A model generated the notes under the pieces. It did no database searches. It had not been told where the DNA came from and worked only from the letters and a program-made list of their open reading frames with translations. From the NCBI GenBank assembly GCA_007695045.1, contig REEP01000087.1, forward strand, positions 1 through 64,000: a DNA stretch of 64,000 nt, given 5' to 3'. The first letter of the stretch is position 1; every line of letters begins with the position of its first letter. This document shows, piece by piece, positions 1-8,981 of this stretch. The stretch is from Rhodospirillales bacterium. Lineage in GTDB: Bacteria > Pseudomonadota > Alphaproteobacteria > Rhodospirillales > Defluviicoccaceae. The translations under genes and the position numbers were made by a program.

Positions 1-463
1 GTGCGTCGAGAAGGGCGGGAAAACTGATGAACTCAGGCCGGGCGCCAAGCATCGAAAGGCCGGTCAGGGCAATCTCGCCGGCGGGGCCATAGGGATTGCT
101 GGTCGGCAGCGGAACCCCCTTCTCCTTCATCTCCAGAAGCTTGCCCATTGTCATGTTGAGCCAAGCTTCGATCGGCGTGGTCGCGGCAAAGGTGGTCCAC
201 AGGAAGTTCAGGCGTTCGATCGCCTTGTCGACGGCGCCACAGCCGGGATCGGCGGTGTTGGGAGCCAAGCCGTACCAGGTTGCGAGCGCGCACAAGGCAC
301 CGGCCGAGGTGCCGCTGATGGCGCTGATCTCGAACCGCGAGCCGTCGCCCGGCTCCGCATCCCAAGCCTTCTTCGTTTCCAGGATCTCGGTGAGCACGCC
401 CCACGTGAACGCAGCATGAGTGCCGCCGCCCTGACAGGCGATCGCGATCTTCTTGACAGGCAT
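1..463 (-). CDS. Patatin-like phospholipase family protein, partial
   Basis: Read leftward from the ATG at 461-463, 154 codons stay open to the window edge, so the C-terminal part is missing. The N-terminus (MPVKKIAIACQGGGTHAAFT) has the glycine-rich oxyanion-hole loop of patatins near residues 11-14. The nucleophile elbow GTSAG (Ser about residue 53) follows a hydrophobic strand. Patatin-family enzymes are serine-aspartate acyl hydrolases acting on phospholipids or other acyl esters; the catalytic Asp lies beyond the window. No signal peptide is visible, so a cytoplasmic enzyme is likely. The substrate cannot be inferred. Confidence 0.8.
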   Translation of the reverse strand, partial: MPVKKIAIACQGGGTHAAFTWGVLTEILETKKAWDAEPGDGSRFEISAISGTSAGALCALATWYGLAPNTADPGCGAVDKAIERLNFLWTTFAATTPIEAWLNMTMGKLLEMKEKGVPLPTSNPYGPAGEIALTGLSMLGARPEFISFPALLDA

Positions 464-640
464 GGCTTCCCCAACCCCTTCCTCAGGATCGTCCCGCCGG
501 CCTGAACGCCCGCGGCAGCTTTAGCGCCTCACCGCAGCCGCCCCCTTTCGCCGCAGTCAGGTGAAGTCCGGACGGGACGCTATCAGAACCGGGGCAAGAA
601 TGCTACCGATTACTTGGACGAGACTTATCCCGTCCTCTTG

Positions 641-757
641 CCCCGGATTCTCCCGGGGCATCCACGCCCTTGCTTTTCCTTCAGGAGCAAGCGTGGCCCT
701 GGTGTTGTTTTCCGTGTGTAGCCGGGCCGAGCCCGGCCAAGTCAGGGAAGGGCCGGG
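641..757. repeat. Intergenic palindromic element (copy 1)
   Basis: Three small inverted repeats follow one another in the gap between the patatin and mlaD genes: CCCCGG/CCGGGG (641-658), CCACGC..TTGCT/AGCAAGCGTGG (662-696) and GCCGGGC/GCCCGGC (721-737). The last is followed by AAGTC. The 13-mer GCCCGGCCAAGTC (731-743) recurs at 7608-7620. Seen on the minus strand, the CTTGGCCGGGC...CCCGGC pattern resembles the short dispersed palindromic repeats common between alphaproteobacterial genes. No coding function is seen. Confidence 0.5.
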
Positions 758-1251
758 GCGACCGCCGGAGCGTCCCCATCGTCGTCCTCGGCGCGGGCGC
801 GTGCCGCCTGCCCCTCCGAAATGATCAGTTCCAGGAGTTCGCTCACGATCAACGAATCCTGGGTAAACGTGATGGTATCGCCGTCGGCCAGGTCGGCTTC
901 CGCTCCTCCCGGTTCCATGATCACGAATTTGCTGCCGAACAGGCCGTCGGTATGGATCGCGGCCGAGGTGTCCGCGGGCAGGGCCACATCCCGGCGGATT
1001 GCCAGGATCACGCGTACCCGGCGTTCCCCTTCCAACGCCATGCCGTGCACGGTGCCGATATTGATCCCCGACAGCAGAACCGGCGCCCCTACGGAAAGGC
1101 CGTCGACGCGGTTGAACAGAGCATCGACGCGATAGGAATCGGAGCGCAACCGATCTTGACGGTTGTCCAGGTAGGACAAGAAGACCAGCACCACGAGCAC
1201 GGTCATGGCCACGCCCCCAATGACCATCTGCCGGGTTTCCGTGCGCTTCAT
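742..1251 (-). CDS. mlaD: MlaD-like outer membrane lipid asymmetry protein (MCE domain)
   Basis: The protein has 169 residues, with one N-terminal membrane segment (about residues 9-26) and then a single MCE domain: the pattern GLSVGAPVLLSGINIGTV is the typical MCE core. MlaD anchors in the inner membrane and forms the periplasmic ring of the MlaFEDB ABC importer, which moves phospholipids between outer and inner membrane. The length fits MlaD (about 150-180 residues). The C-terminus is a short acidic Ala/Asp-rich tail. It lies 57 bases downstream of the NDUFA12 homologue in the same direction. The other mla genes are not in the window. Confidence 0.9.
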   Translation of the reverse strand: MKRTETRQMVIGGVAMTVLVVLVFLSYLDNRQDRLRSDSYRVDALFNRVDGLSVGAPVLLSGINIGTVHGMALEGERRVRVILAIRRDVALPADTSAAIHTDGLFGSKFVIMEPGGAEADLADGDTITFTQDSLIVSELLELIISEGQAARARAEDDDGDAPAVAPALP

Positions 1252-1308
1252 GCCGGCCCCCTCAGTACCGCGCCGGAACCGCGCGGCAACGCCGCGGCGC
1301 GCACGGCA

Positions 1309-1662
1309 TCAACCGGGCGTCCACGGTTCGTAATCCCCGGTGGCATGCGGTCGGTGTCCACCGCGCAGTTCGTGCCCCTTGGGCCGGTATGCCTGCGGCG
1401 TGCCGGTCAGATTGGGCACATGGTCCTTCTGCCATGGGTGGCGTCTGGCCGGATCGGTAAGGGGCGCCTCGGCCATGTGGTGGAGCCAGGCATGCCATTC
1501 CGGCGGCACCCGGCTTGCCTCCACCTCGCCGTCGTAGACCACCCAGCGCCGTTCCCGACCGTACCGCCTGTTTCCAGGGCTCCGATAGTAGCGGTTGCCG
1601 AAGCTGTCCGTTCCCACCAGTTCTCCCCGCAACCAGGTCCACAGTCGGGTGCCCATCGTCAT
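1309..1662 (-). CDS. NDUFA12 family NADH:ubiquinone oxidoreductase subunit
   Basis: The protein has 117 residues with the family pattern LVGTDSFGNRYY, the segment RRWVVYDGEVEASRVPPEWH, and a basic, Pro/Gly-rich C-terminus (PNLTGTPQAYRPKG). NDUFA12 (B17.2) is an accessory subunit of respiratory complex I that alphaproteobacteria share with mitochondria. It sits on the peripheral arm at the inner membrane. The gene stands apart from the nuo operon and just upstream of mlaD, an arrangement I recall from other Rhodospirillales. The start is the ATG at 1660-1662. Confidence 0.9.
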   Translation of the reverse strand: MTMGTRLWTWLRGELVGTDSFGNRYYRSPGNRRYGRERRWVVYDGEVEASRVPPEWHAWLHHMAEAPLTDPARRHPWQKDHVPNLTGTPQAYRPKGHELRGGHRPHATGDYEPWTPG

Positions 1663-2173
1663 CGTCGTCGTGTCCGGGATCGTTGTGTGAAACGAGGCGG
1701 ATCAGACGGTGCCGACCAACCAGGCGGCAGCCTTCCGCTGCGGCACTATGGCACCGGGAGTCCCGGACGTCCAGCGGAAGGCGGGCCATCGCGCCCGCGC
1801 CGTCGCGCGGATTTCGCTGCGGAACGGGCGATCCCACCGGTGCCGTGCGCCCAAGCCGCGAACGGTTTCGGGCGGGCGGCTTCGGCCCGGTAAGACGCAA
1901 GATGTATGCCTCGACGCTAGCTGAGGTGTCATTTCGACTACGATGCCCAAAATCTTGTTGCAGGAGGCGAGCGGTCTAGATATCGTCTCCCCCGAAGAAC
2001 AGAGCCCGCCATGTTGTGGCGACAGCCAGTGTCCTGGGCGCGGTTCCGGTTCGGCGAGATTCGGGGTCACCCCCTCCAAGGCGTCTTTGGCACCGAGGAC
2101 CGGTGCCGTCGGCCAACCCAGACGAGAAATCCAGGCGACAAACCCAGGCGACAAAGGGGCAGCGGCAGCAACC
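1663..2173. other. Gene-free stretch between NDUFA12 and nrdJ
   Basis: These 511 bases separate two divergent genes and should hold both promoters. A compound inverted repeat lies at 1731-1781: CCTTCCGCTG pairs with CAGCGGAAGG (1772-1781), enclosing CCGGGAGTCCCGG. A 13-base tandem pair, CCAGGCGACAAA(C/G), lies at 2131-2156, just before nrdJ. The nrdJ reading frame is open upstream to 1943 but shows no family similarity there. I looked for a cobalamin riboswitch (B12 box) on both strands and did not find a convincing one. Confidence 0.5.
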
Positions 2174-5100
2174 ATGCGGATACCTCGGCACTTCACCGAA
2201 GCAGGCACCTCACCCTACGACGCTTTCGACTGGCGGACCACCAGCAGCGAGATCCGAAATCCGGACGGCTCCGTGGTGTTCCGCCAGGACGATATCGAGG
2301 TCCCGCAGCACTGGTCCCAGGTGGCCTGCGACGTGCTGGCTCAGAAGTATTTCCGCCGGGCCGGGATCGCGGCCCGCTTGGAAGCGGTGGACGAGCCCGG
2401 CATCCCGGACTGGCTGCAGCCGCGCCGGCCCGATGCGGAAGCGCTGGCCGACCTGCCGGAGGACGCGCGCATCGGGGGGGAACGGAGCGCCCGGCAGGTG
2501 TTCGACCGGCTGGCCGGCACCTGGACCTACTGGGGCTGGAAAGGCGGCTACTTCACCGCCGAGGAGGATGCCCAGACGTTCTTCGATGAACTGCGCCACA
2601 TGTTGTGTGCCCAGATGTGCGCTCCCAACTCGCCGCAGTGGTTCAACACCGGTCTGCACTGGGCCTACGGCATCGACGGTCCGGCCCAGGGGCACTTCCA
2701 CGTGGACGATGCCAGCGGCGCCGTGGTCGAATCGGATTCGGCGTACGAGCATCCGCAGCCCCATGCTTGCTTTATCCAAAGTATCCGGGACGACCTCGTC
2801 AACGACGGCGGGATCATGGACCTGTGGGTGCGGGAAGCGCGGCTGTTCAAGTACGGTTCGGGCACCGGCACCAACTTCTCCCGGCTGCGCGGCGAGAACG
2901 AGCCGCTCTCCGGCGGCGGTCGCTCGTCCGGCCTGATGAGCTTCCTCAAGATCGGTGACCGCGCCGCCGGCGCCATCAAGTCCGGCGGCACCACCCGGCG
3001 CGCCGCCAAGATGGTGGTGGTGGACATCGATCATCCGGACATCGAGGATTTCATCACCTGGAAGGTGCGGGAGGAACAGAAGGTGGCGGCGCTGGTCGCC
3101 GGCTCCCGCCTGGCCAGCCGGCACCTCCAGGAAGTGATGGCGGCGTGCCATGCGGCTGCCGAGGTCGCGACCGGCCCGGCCGAGGCCGAGGCGGCGTTCG
3201 AGCCCAAACGCAATCCCGCGCTGAAGCGCGCGATTGTCGGGGCCAGGCGGGCGATGATCCCGGAAAACTACATCCAGCGGGTGATCGCCCTGGCCCGCCA
3301 GGGGGAGACCCGCATCGATTTCCCGGTGTTCGACACCGACTGGGACTCGGAAGCCTACCTCACCGTGTCCGGCCAGAACGCCAACAACAGTGTCCGCATC
3401 ACCAACGAATTTCTGGACAGACTGCTGAACGACCAGGACTGGGCGCTGATCCGCCGCACCGACGGCGCCGTCGCCCGGCAGGTGCCGGCGCGGGCGCTGT
3501 GGGAGCAAATCGCCACCGCCGCCTGGGCTTCCGCCGATCCCGGCCTGCAGTTCGACACCACCATCAACGAGTGGCACACCTGCCCCGCGACCGGCCGGAT
3601 CGAGGCGTCCAACCCGTGTTCGGAATACATGTTCCTGGACGATACCGCCTGCAATCTCGCGTCCCTCAACCTGCTCGCCTTCCAGGAAGCGGACGGCACG
3701 CTGGCCATCCCCGCATTCACCCACGCGGTGCGCCTGTGGACTTTGGTCCTCGAGATCTCGGTGATGATGGCGCAGTTCCCGGCGCGGCGGATTGCCGAGC
3801 TGTCCTACGCCTTCCGCACCCTCGGGCTCGGATTCGCCAACATCGGCGGCTACCTGATGGCCGCGGGCGTGCCCTATGATTCCGAGGCCGGGCGCAGCAT
3901 CTGCGGCGCCGTCTCGGCGCTGATGACCGGCATCGCCTACGCCACCTCGGCGGAGATGGCGGAACGGCGCGGACCCTTCCCCGGCTTCGCCGAGAATCGG
4001 GAGGCGATGCTCCGGGTGATCCGCAACCACCGCCGGGCAGCACACGGCCGGTCCAGGGGTTATGAGGGGCTGACCGTGGCGCCGGTGGCGCTGGCCGCTT
4101 CCGCCAATCCGGATTCGGCGCTGGTGGCGGCGGCGCGGGAGGCCTGGGATCAGGCGCTGGCGCTGGGCGAGCAACACGGCTACCGCAATGCCCAGGCGAC
4201 CGTGATCGCCCCCACCGGCACCATCGGCTTGGTGATGGACTGCGATACCACCGGGATCGAGCCGGACTTCGCCCTGGTCAAGTTCAAGAAACTGGCGGGC
4301 GGCGGCTACTTCAAGATCATCAACCGCGCCGTGCCCCGGGCGCTGGCCCGGCTCGGCTACACCGCGGCGGAGATCGAGGCGATCGTCGACTATGCCGTCG
4401 GCCGCGGCACGCTTGCCGGCGCACCGGCGATCAACCCGGAGACGCTGGCCGCCAAGGGCTTCACGGCGGAGGCGCTGGAGCGGCTGGAGCGGGCGGTGAA
4501 CGATGCCTTCGACATCCGCTTCGCCTTCAACAGGTGGACGCTGGGGACCGACTTCTGCACCCAAGTGCTGGGCCTTGACGCCGCTTCCCTGGACGATCCG
4601 GCGTTCTGCCTGCTCACCGCTCTCGGCTTCTCCCCCAAGGCGATCGATGCCGCCAACACCTGGGTGTGTGGCGCCATGACCCTGGAAGGCGCGCCGCACC
4701 TGCGGGACGAGCACCTGCCGGTGTTCGACTGTGCCAGCCCGTGCGGGCGCACCGGCAAGCGCCACCTCTCCATCGAGAGCCACATCCGGATGATGGCGGC
4801 ATCGCAGCCGTTCATCAGCGGCGCCATTTCCAAGACCATCAACATGCCCAACGCGGCCACCATCGACGACTGCTCCCAGGCCTACCTCCTGGCCTGGCAG
4901 CTCGGGCTCAAGGCGACCGCGCTCTACCGCGACGGCTCCAAGCTGTCGCAGCCGCTGGCTGGTGCGTTGCTGGACGCCGCCGACCTGGCCGAGCTTGCCG
5001 AAGATCTGGCGGACCGGCCCGCCGCGGCGCGGGCGGAGATCGTCACCGAGCGGCTGGTGGAGAAGATCATCACCGTCAACCGCCCGGAGCGGGTGAGCCT

Positions 5101-5890
5101 GCCGGCCCGGCGCAAGGGTTATACCCAGAAGGCCACCGTGGGCGGCCACAAGATCTATCTGCGCACCGGCGAGTACGAGGACGGTCGGCTCGGCGAAATT
5201 TTCATCGACATGCACAAGGAGGGCGCGGCCTTCCGCAGCCTGATGAACAACTTCGCCATCGCCATCTCCATCGGCCTGCAGTACGGCGTGCCGCTGGAGG
5301 AGTTCGTGGAGGCGTTCACCTTCACCCGGTTTGAGCCCTCGGGCGTGGTCGAAGGCAACGAGACCATCAAGATGGCCACCTCCATCGTCGACTACCTGTT
5401 CCGCGAACTCGCCGTCTCCTACCTCGGCCGCTACGACCTCGCCCACGTCGAGCCCAAGGACCTGGAATCCGACGGCTTCGGCCGGACCGCCGGCGCCGGC
5501 GGTGCGGCGGTGCGGGACGGCGACGACGACCCGCTGCCCTTCGTCCGCCGGCTCGCCAGCAACGGCTACGTGCGCAACCGTTTCCGGGTCTATTCCGGGG
5601 CCCGCGCCACCGCAAGCGAGCCCCGGGCCGACGAGGCGATGCTGGCGCGGGCCGCCGGGGAAGCCCTGGTGGCGGCCGCAGGCGCGGAGTTCGCTCTGGA
5701 CGGAAGCCCGCTGGGCCTGGCCGCCCAACCGGCGCCGACGACGGGCGATGAGCGGAGCCGCCTGGCCCAGGCCGCGCTGATGCAGGGCTACGAGGGCGAT
5801 TCGTGCGGCGAATGCGGCAACTTCACCCTGGTGCGCAACGGCACCTGCCTGAAATGCGTGACGTGTGGTGCGACCACCGGATGCTCGTGA
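2174..5890 (+). CDS. nrdJ: Vitamin B12-dependent ribonucleotide reductase (class II)
   Basis: The protein has 1238 residues. It reduces ribonucleotides to deoxyribonucleotides with adenosylcobalamin as radical source, independently of oxygen. Visible signatures are [10 protein letters not shown] (about 400), the active-site NPCSE (about 480-484, one of the redox cysteines), APTGTIG (about 679), and a C-terminal cysteine-rich tail with CGECGNF and [14 protein letters not shown] (from about 1210), typical of the long NrdJ form. The ATG at 2174 is chosen because MRIPRHFT starts the family similarity; the frame is open further upstream to 1943 but that part is low-complexity. No class I nrdAB genes are in view. 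Confidence 0.96.
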   Translation: MRIPRHFTEAGTSPYDAFDWRTTSSEIRNPDGSVVFRQDDIEVPQHWSQVACDVLAQKYFRRAGIAARLEAVDEPGIPDWLQPRRPDAEALADLPEDARIGGERSARQVFDRLAGTWTYWGWKGGYFTAEEDAQTFFDELRHMLCAQMCAPNSPQWFNTGLHWAYGIDGPAQGHFHVDDASGAVVESDSAYEHPQPHACFIQSIRDDLVNDGGIMDLWVREARLFKYGSGTGTNFSRLRGENEPLSGGGRSSGLMSFLKIGDRAAGAIKSGGTTRRAAKMVVVDIDHPDIEDFITWKVREEQKVAALVAGSRLASRHLQEVMAACHAAAEVATGPAEAEAAFEPKRNPALKRAIVGARRAMIPENYIQRVIALARQGETRIDFPVFDTDWDSEAYLTVSGQNANNSVRITNEFLDRLLNDQDWALIRRTDGAVARQVPARALWEQIATAAWASADPGLQFDTTINEWHTCPATGRIEASNPCSEYMFLDDTACNLASLNLLAFQEADGTLAIPAFTHAVRLWTLVLEISVMMAQFPARRIAELSYAFRTLGLGFANIGGYLMAAGVPYDSEAGRSICGAVSALMTGIAYATSAEMAERRGPFPGFAENREAMLRVIRNHRRAAHGRSRGYEGLTVAPVALAASANPDSALVAAAREAWDQALALGEQHGYRNAQATVIAPTGTIGLVMDCDTTGIEPDFALVKFKKLAGGGYFKIINRAVPRALARLGYTAAEIEAIVDYAVGRGTLAGAPAINPETLAAKGFTAEALERLERAVNDAFDIRFAFNRWTLGTDFCTQVLGLDAASLDDPAFCLLTALGFSPKAIDAANTWVCGAMTLEGAPHLRDEHLPVFDCASPCGRTGKRHLSIESHIRMMAASQPFISGAISKTINMPNAATIDDCSQAYLLAWQLGLKATALYRDGSKLSQPLAGALLDAADLAELAEDLADRPAAARAEIVTERLVEKIITVNRPERVSLPARRKGYTQKATVGGHKIYLRTGEYEDGRLGEIFIDMHKEGAAFRSLMNNFAIAISIGLQYGVPLEEFVEAFTFTRFEPSGVVEGNETIKMATSIVDYLFRELAVSYLGRYDLAHVEPKDLESDGFGRTAGAGGAAVRDGDDDPLPFVRRLASNGYVRNRFRVYSGARATASEPRADEAMLARAAGEALVAAAGAEFALDGSPLGLAAQPAPTTGDERSRLAQAALMQGYEGDSCGECGNFTLVRNGTCLKCVTCGATTGCS

Positions 5891-6012
5891 CCATGCGCCA
5901 TCAGTTTGGCCGGTTTGCCGGTTTCCCTGCGTCACCTGCGGCCGCCTCCGGGGGTCTGTGCCTTCGGGGCGGCCGGCCTTGTCAACCGGGCGGGCATGCG
6001 CGAGGGTAGGCC

Positions 6013-7032
6013 ATGGGCGCGATGACGGAATGGAGCCGGGTCGGTCGGCGCTTTGGGCTGCTGCTGGATCGCCTGCCGGCGTCGGCGGCGGAGCGGGCAC
6101 AGGCCGGTGCGGTGGCACGGCTGGTGGCGCATGGCCTTCGCCGGGCGTTGCCGGGAGCGGCCGTGCGCGACGATGCCGGGCAGGCGGTGCTGCTGGGCGG
6201 CTACGCCAAGGCGACCGCGCCCGGCTTCTCCCGCACCGTGGACGTGCTGCTGGTGCTGCCCGAGTCCTTGCGCCCGGACTTTTCCGCCGTCGGCCTGGCG
6301 GCGGAGCGCGAGCGGCGGCGCGTGCTGACGCCCCTGGCGGCGGTGCTGGGCCGGCGCCACGGTGGCGTGCACGTGGGCGGCGACGGCTGGCTGACGGTCC
6401 GCCCCGGCCGCAGCAGCAGCGCCGGCGGCTCCCCCATACCCCGGGTGCGGCTCCGTCCAGGCTTTGCGTGCAGACGGGGCGGCTTCCTCACGCCGGCACC
6501 CGCAGGCCACGGCGGTCCCTGGCAGCCTATCGATCCGGCGGCGGAAATCGCGGCGCTGGATGCCGCCGATGCCGTGTCGTCGGGCAAGGCGACGCATCTG
6601 ATCCTGATGCTGAAGGCCTGGCGTCGGGCGCGGGCGGTGCCGATCGCACCGCTGGCGCTGGAGTTGTTGGCCACCGGCTTCGTCCACGCGTGGATCTACC
6701 GGGCCCAGAGCGCGCTGTTCTACGACTGGATGGTGCGGGATTTCTTCTTCTGGGCCGCGGCCCAGGCCGGCCGGCCGCTGCCCCTGCCGGGTACCGGCGA
6801 GGTGATCGACCCGGGCCTCGCCTGGCGCGCGGCGGCGGAATCGGCCCACACCACGGCCGCCCTGGCGTCCAGCCTGGAACGGGACAACCGCGAGGCCGAA
6901 GCGGCCGCCTGCTGGCGCCATCTGTTCGGGGCCGAGGGCGCAACCCGCTCTGCCGCCGCGTCGCCGATTCCGGTCCATCGCCAAGGTCTCCATCCAGGCG
7001 CCCGCCAAGCGGCGACACGCAGGGCGGAATAG
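6013..7032 (+). CDS. CD-NTase/OAS1-like nucleotidyltransferase fold protein, catalytic residues lost
   Basis: The protein has 339 residues. The segment VLLGGYAKATAPGFSRTVDV (about 64-83) matches the nucleotidyltransferase entry motif of CD-NTases (GS...DxD), followed by LLVLP. The segment IDPAAEIAALDAADAVSSGK (about 173-192) continues with HLILMLKAWRR and LALELLATGF, as in cGAS/DncV-like proteins, and the C-terminus has AACWRHLFGAEG. The usual Gly-Ser is Gly-Gly, the first metal-binding Asp is Thr, and the third Asp position reads VRLRPGF. It therefore probably cannot make a cyclic nucleotide. It lies 122 bases after nrdJ; no CBASS effector or Cap gene is adjacent. The role is unknown. Confidence 0.65.
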   Translation: MGAMTEWSRVGRRFGLLLDRLPASAAERAQAGAVARLVAHGLRRALPGAAVRDDAGQAVLLGGYAKATAPGFSRTVDVLLVLPESLRPDFSAVGLAAERERRRVLTPLAAVLGRRHGGVHVGGDGWLTVRPGRSSSAGGSPIPRVRLRPGFACRRGGFLTPAPAGHGGPWQPIDPAAEIAALDAADAVSSGKATHLILMLKAWRRARAVPIAPLALELLATGFVHAWIYRAQSALFYDWMVRDFFFWAAAQAGRPLPLPGTGEVIDPGLAWRAAAESAHTTAALASSLERDNREAEAAACWRHLFGAEGATRSAAASPIPVHRQGLHPGARQAATRRAE

Positions 7033-7280
7033 CCGAAGGCGTGTTTCGCCGGACGTCGTCGCGCACGATCCCAAACCATCCGTCGGAGTACGCGTCGCTT
7101 CGATCCGCCCAAAGGGGCTGCCGCCGCCGGCCGGTCATCGGCCGCGGCCGGCGTCGCAGTGGCACGCGCGGTGCAGTTTTGATCCGAAAAAGTGCGATTC
7201 GGTCGACTTAAAACCCGTTTTTTCTTCCTAACCTATTGATATAAAATAAAAACAGCGGGCCCGGCGCGCGCTGATGTATG

Positions 7281-7300
7281 CATTTGTTATCATTTGTTAT
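7281..7300. repeat. Two tandem copies of a 10-base AT-rich unit
   Basis: CATTTGTTAT occurs twice without a gap and is followed by the partial copy CATTTT. It sits inside the AT-rich island downstream of the CD-NTase-like gene. Confidence 0.6.
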
Positions 7301-7476
7301 CATTTTGAAGATTTTCCTGTTTTGAATCAGAGGGTTAGTGTTTTCGGGCCAGGGCCGTTCCGGGCTTGCGTCGAGGCAACCGGGAATAATAGCGTGGATT
7401 TCGGCGGCTGTCCAGGTATTTGATCCTACAACGGCATCGTCCTCGCGCCACCGCTTTCGTGGATGGCCGAGGTTAC

Positions 7477-7502
7477 CGGGCAGGCGCGGCGGGCAGGCGC
7501 GG
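7477..7502. repeat. Two tandem copies of a 13-base GC-rich unit
   Basis: CGGGCAGGCGCGG is repeated directly, and CGGG starts a third copy. No function is visible. Confidence 0.6.
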
Positions 7503-7590
7503 CGGGAAAGGCTCGGTTGAGGCGGGCGCCGCGCTGATGGTGTGAGGGCCGGGCGATGCCGTACCGGTGCTGAGGCCTTTCATGGATGGC

Positions 7591-7623
7591 GGGACAGGCC
7601 GGGACAGGCCCGGCCAAGTCGCG
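7591..7623. repeat. Intergenic palindromic element (copy 2) with tandem decamer
   Basis: GGGACAGGCC occurs twice in tandem and runs into GCCCGGCCAAGTC, the 13-mer shared with the element near 731-743. Read on the minus strand it gives CTTGGCCGGGC...CCCGGCC, a common pattern for dispersed repeats in this group. Confidence 0.45.
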
Positions 7624-7885
7624 GAACGGGGTGGTGGGGAAAATCCGGGTGGGCCGCTGCGGTTAAGCCGGTTCTCAGCCGTGCGGCGGCATCGTGATGG
7701 CGCATGGCGCGTGCCCGCCAGGGGACGCGAAGCGCCGAGAGGTCCGACCCCCGTCGCCCCCGAGGCTGTGTTTTGCACGCCGATCGACAGAACCATCGGA
7801 ACGGTCGGAGACCGGCTACGTTTCGTTAGAAGCGACGCCAACGCTGGGGGTGGCCGGCACGGTTAGACACTGATCGGAGAATGCC

Positions 7886-8521
7886 ATGATTCGGGAACAA
7901 CAGAGACGTTATCCGGCCATCGCCGCGGCCATGGTCGCAACTGTATTCCTTGCCGCCGCGTCCGGGAGCCATGCGGCCAGGGCCGAAAGCGGGGAGGCCA
8001 CCGACCTCAGCGGCAAGCACGTTGCCATCCTGGTCGGAGAAGGCTTCCAGGATGCAGAGACGTTCATGCCCATGGCGTACCTTCTCAACAGAGGCGCCAC
8101 GGCGACGGTAATCGGGGTCGAGCCCGGCATCGTCACCGCCTACAACAGCCAGATGACGGCAATCGTTGAGAAGTCCGTCACCGACGTCCAGGTCGATGAC
8201 TTCGATGCGCTGGTGATCCCGGGCGGTCAGGCGCCGGACCGGCTTCGGCAACACGAACAGGTTGTCACCTTTGCCAAGGAGTTCTTCGAGTCGGGCAAGC
8301 CGACGGCGGCTATTTGCCACGGTCCGCAGGTTCTGATTGAAGCAGGTGTTCTCGAGGGCCGAGACGTGACGTGTTACGCCGGCGTGGCCGATGAAGTGAC
8401 GGCGGCCGGTGGACGGTATCTCGATATGCCGGTGGTCCGAGACGGCAATCTCATCACCTCGCGCATTCCAGACGACATCCCGGAGTTTTCGGCCGCCATC
8501 GCCGAGGCCCTGATGGAATAG
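7886..8521 (+). CDS. Periplasmic DJ-1/PfpI family protein
   Basis: The protein has 211 residues. A signal peptide is likely (hydrophobic stretch about 11-32 ending GSHAARA). It is followed by one DJ-1/PfpI domain: KHVAILVGEGFQDAETFMPM, the LVIPGG strand, and the nucleophile elbow AAICHGPQ with Cys at about 144. Members include protease-, chaperone-, glyoxalase- and amidase-like proteins, so the chemistry is open. The export signal sets this one apart from the usual cytoplasmic family members. The gene is single, with non-coding DNA on both sides. Confidence 0.85.
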   Translation: MIREQQRRYPAIAAAMVATVFLAAASGSHAARAESGEATDLSGKHVAILVGEGFQDAETFMPMAYLLNRGATATVIGVEPGIVTAYNSQMTAIVEKSVTDVQVDDFDALVIPGGQAPDRLRQHEQVVTFAKEFFESGKPTAAICHGPQVLIEAGVLEGRDVTCYAGVADEVTAAGGRYLDMPVVRDGNLITSRIPDDIPEFSAAIAEALME

Positions 8522-8981
8522 GCACCCCTCCGCCGGATGCGGGAGAGCAAGGGGGCCGCTGGCGTCATCGCCCGCTGGCATTCGTCTGTCGGGCGACGGT
8601 CGCCGCCTTGATCGAGCCGGTCATGGCCCCGGTCATGGCAGGGGGCATGGCAGGGGTCATGGCAGGGGGCATGGCAGGGGTCATGGCAGATTGATCCCAG
8701 CGGCGCGGTGGGCCCGCGGCGCGGTTCGCGCAGGCGGAGCCCACCGGTTACCGCGTGCCCGGCCATTTCGTTTCGACATGGGGCCGAGGCGATGGACACC
8801 TATTATCGCCCGCTCGAGGTGCGGGTGGGGTGCTCTCGAAGGGCGCATGACCAGCGGCCGCGTCCTCGCAGACCTTCGCGCCGACCGCCGCGTATGGCGT
8901 GAGGGCGAAGGGCAGTTCAGCTTCGAGATGTTCGTCCTGCAATGGCCCCGAGAGAGGCCGGCACGACAAAGGTAAAGACCA
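8522..8981. other. Non-coding stretch with a 12-base minisatellite
   Basis: No gene is supported in these 460 bases. They contain the tandem array at 8619-8690. Open frames such as those around 8700-8970 have no recognisable domain or ribosome site and are treated as chance. Confidence 0.5.
8619..8690. repeat. Six tandem copies of a 12-base unit
   Basis: The unit is GGTCATGGCAGG alternating with GGGCATGGCAGG. The first copy ends CCCC and the last ends GA. The copies run without gaps for 72 bases. As the period is a multiple of three, the minus strand reads a Cys-His-Asp/Ala-Pro repeat, but no convincing gene frame surrounds it. Confidence 0.9.

Larger units (their letters stand above)
7033..7885. 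other. Long non-coding stretch with AT-rich island and repeats
   Basis: No credible gene is seen in 853 bases. About 7190-7345 is strikingly AT-rich against the local background, with runs such as ATATAAAATAAAAA. It contains a 10-base tandem repeat (CATTTGTTAT twice, 7281-7300). Further on are a 13-base tandem pair CGGGCAGGCGCGG (7477-7502), a 10-base pair GGGACAGGCC (7591-7610), and a second copy of the intergenic palindromic motif (7608-7620). This looks like accumulated intergenic repeats or a decayed insertion, not an operon leader. Confidence 0.5.

Noticed and set aside
1943-2173. N-terminal extension of nrdJ from an upstream ATG
   Set aside because: The extra 77 residues are low-complexity and unlike the family; similarity begins at the ATG at 2174.
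1663-2173. Cobalamin riboswitch before nrdJ
   Set aside because: No B12 box or matching core could be found by eye on either strand; an automated model search would be decisive.
2210-6118. Very long minus-strand open frame opposite nrdJ
   Set aside because: It mirrors nrdJ codons, is rich in Gly/Arg/His/Asp as antisense high-GC frames are, and has no domain.
8374-8799. Minus-strand frame translating the 12-base repeat as a Cys-His repeat protein
   Set aside because: It overlaps the DJ-1 gene, has no ribosome site and no similarity outside the repeat.
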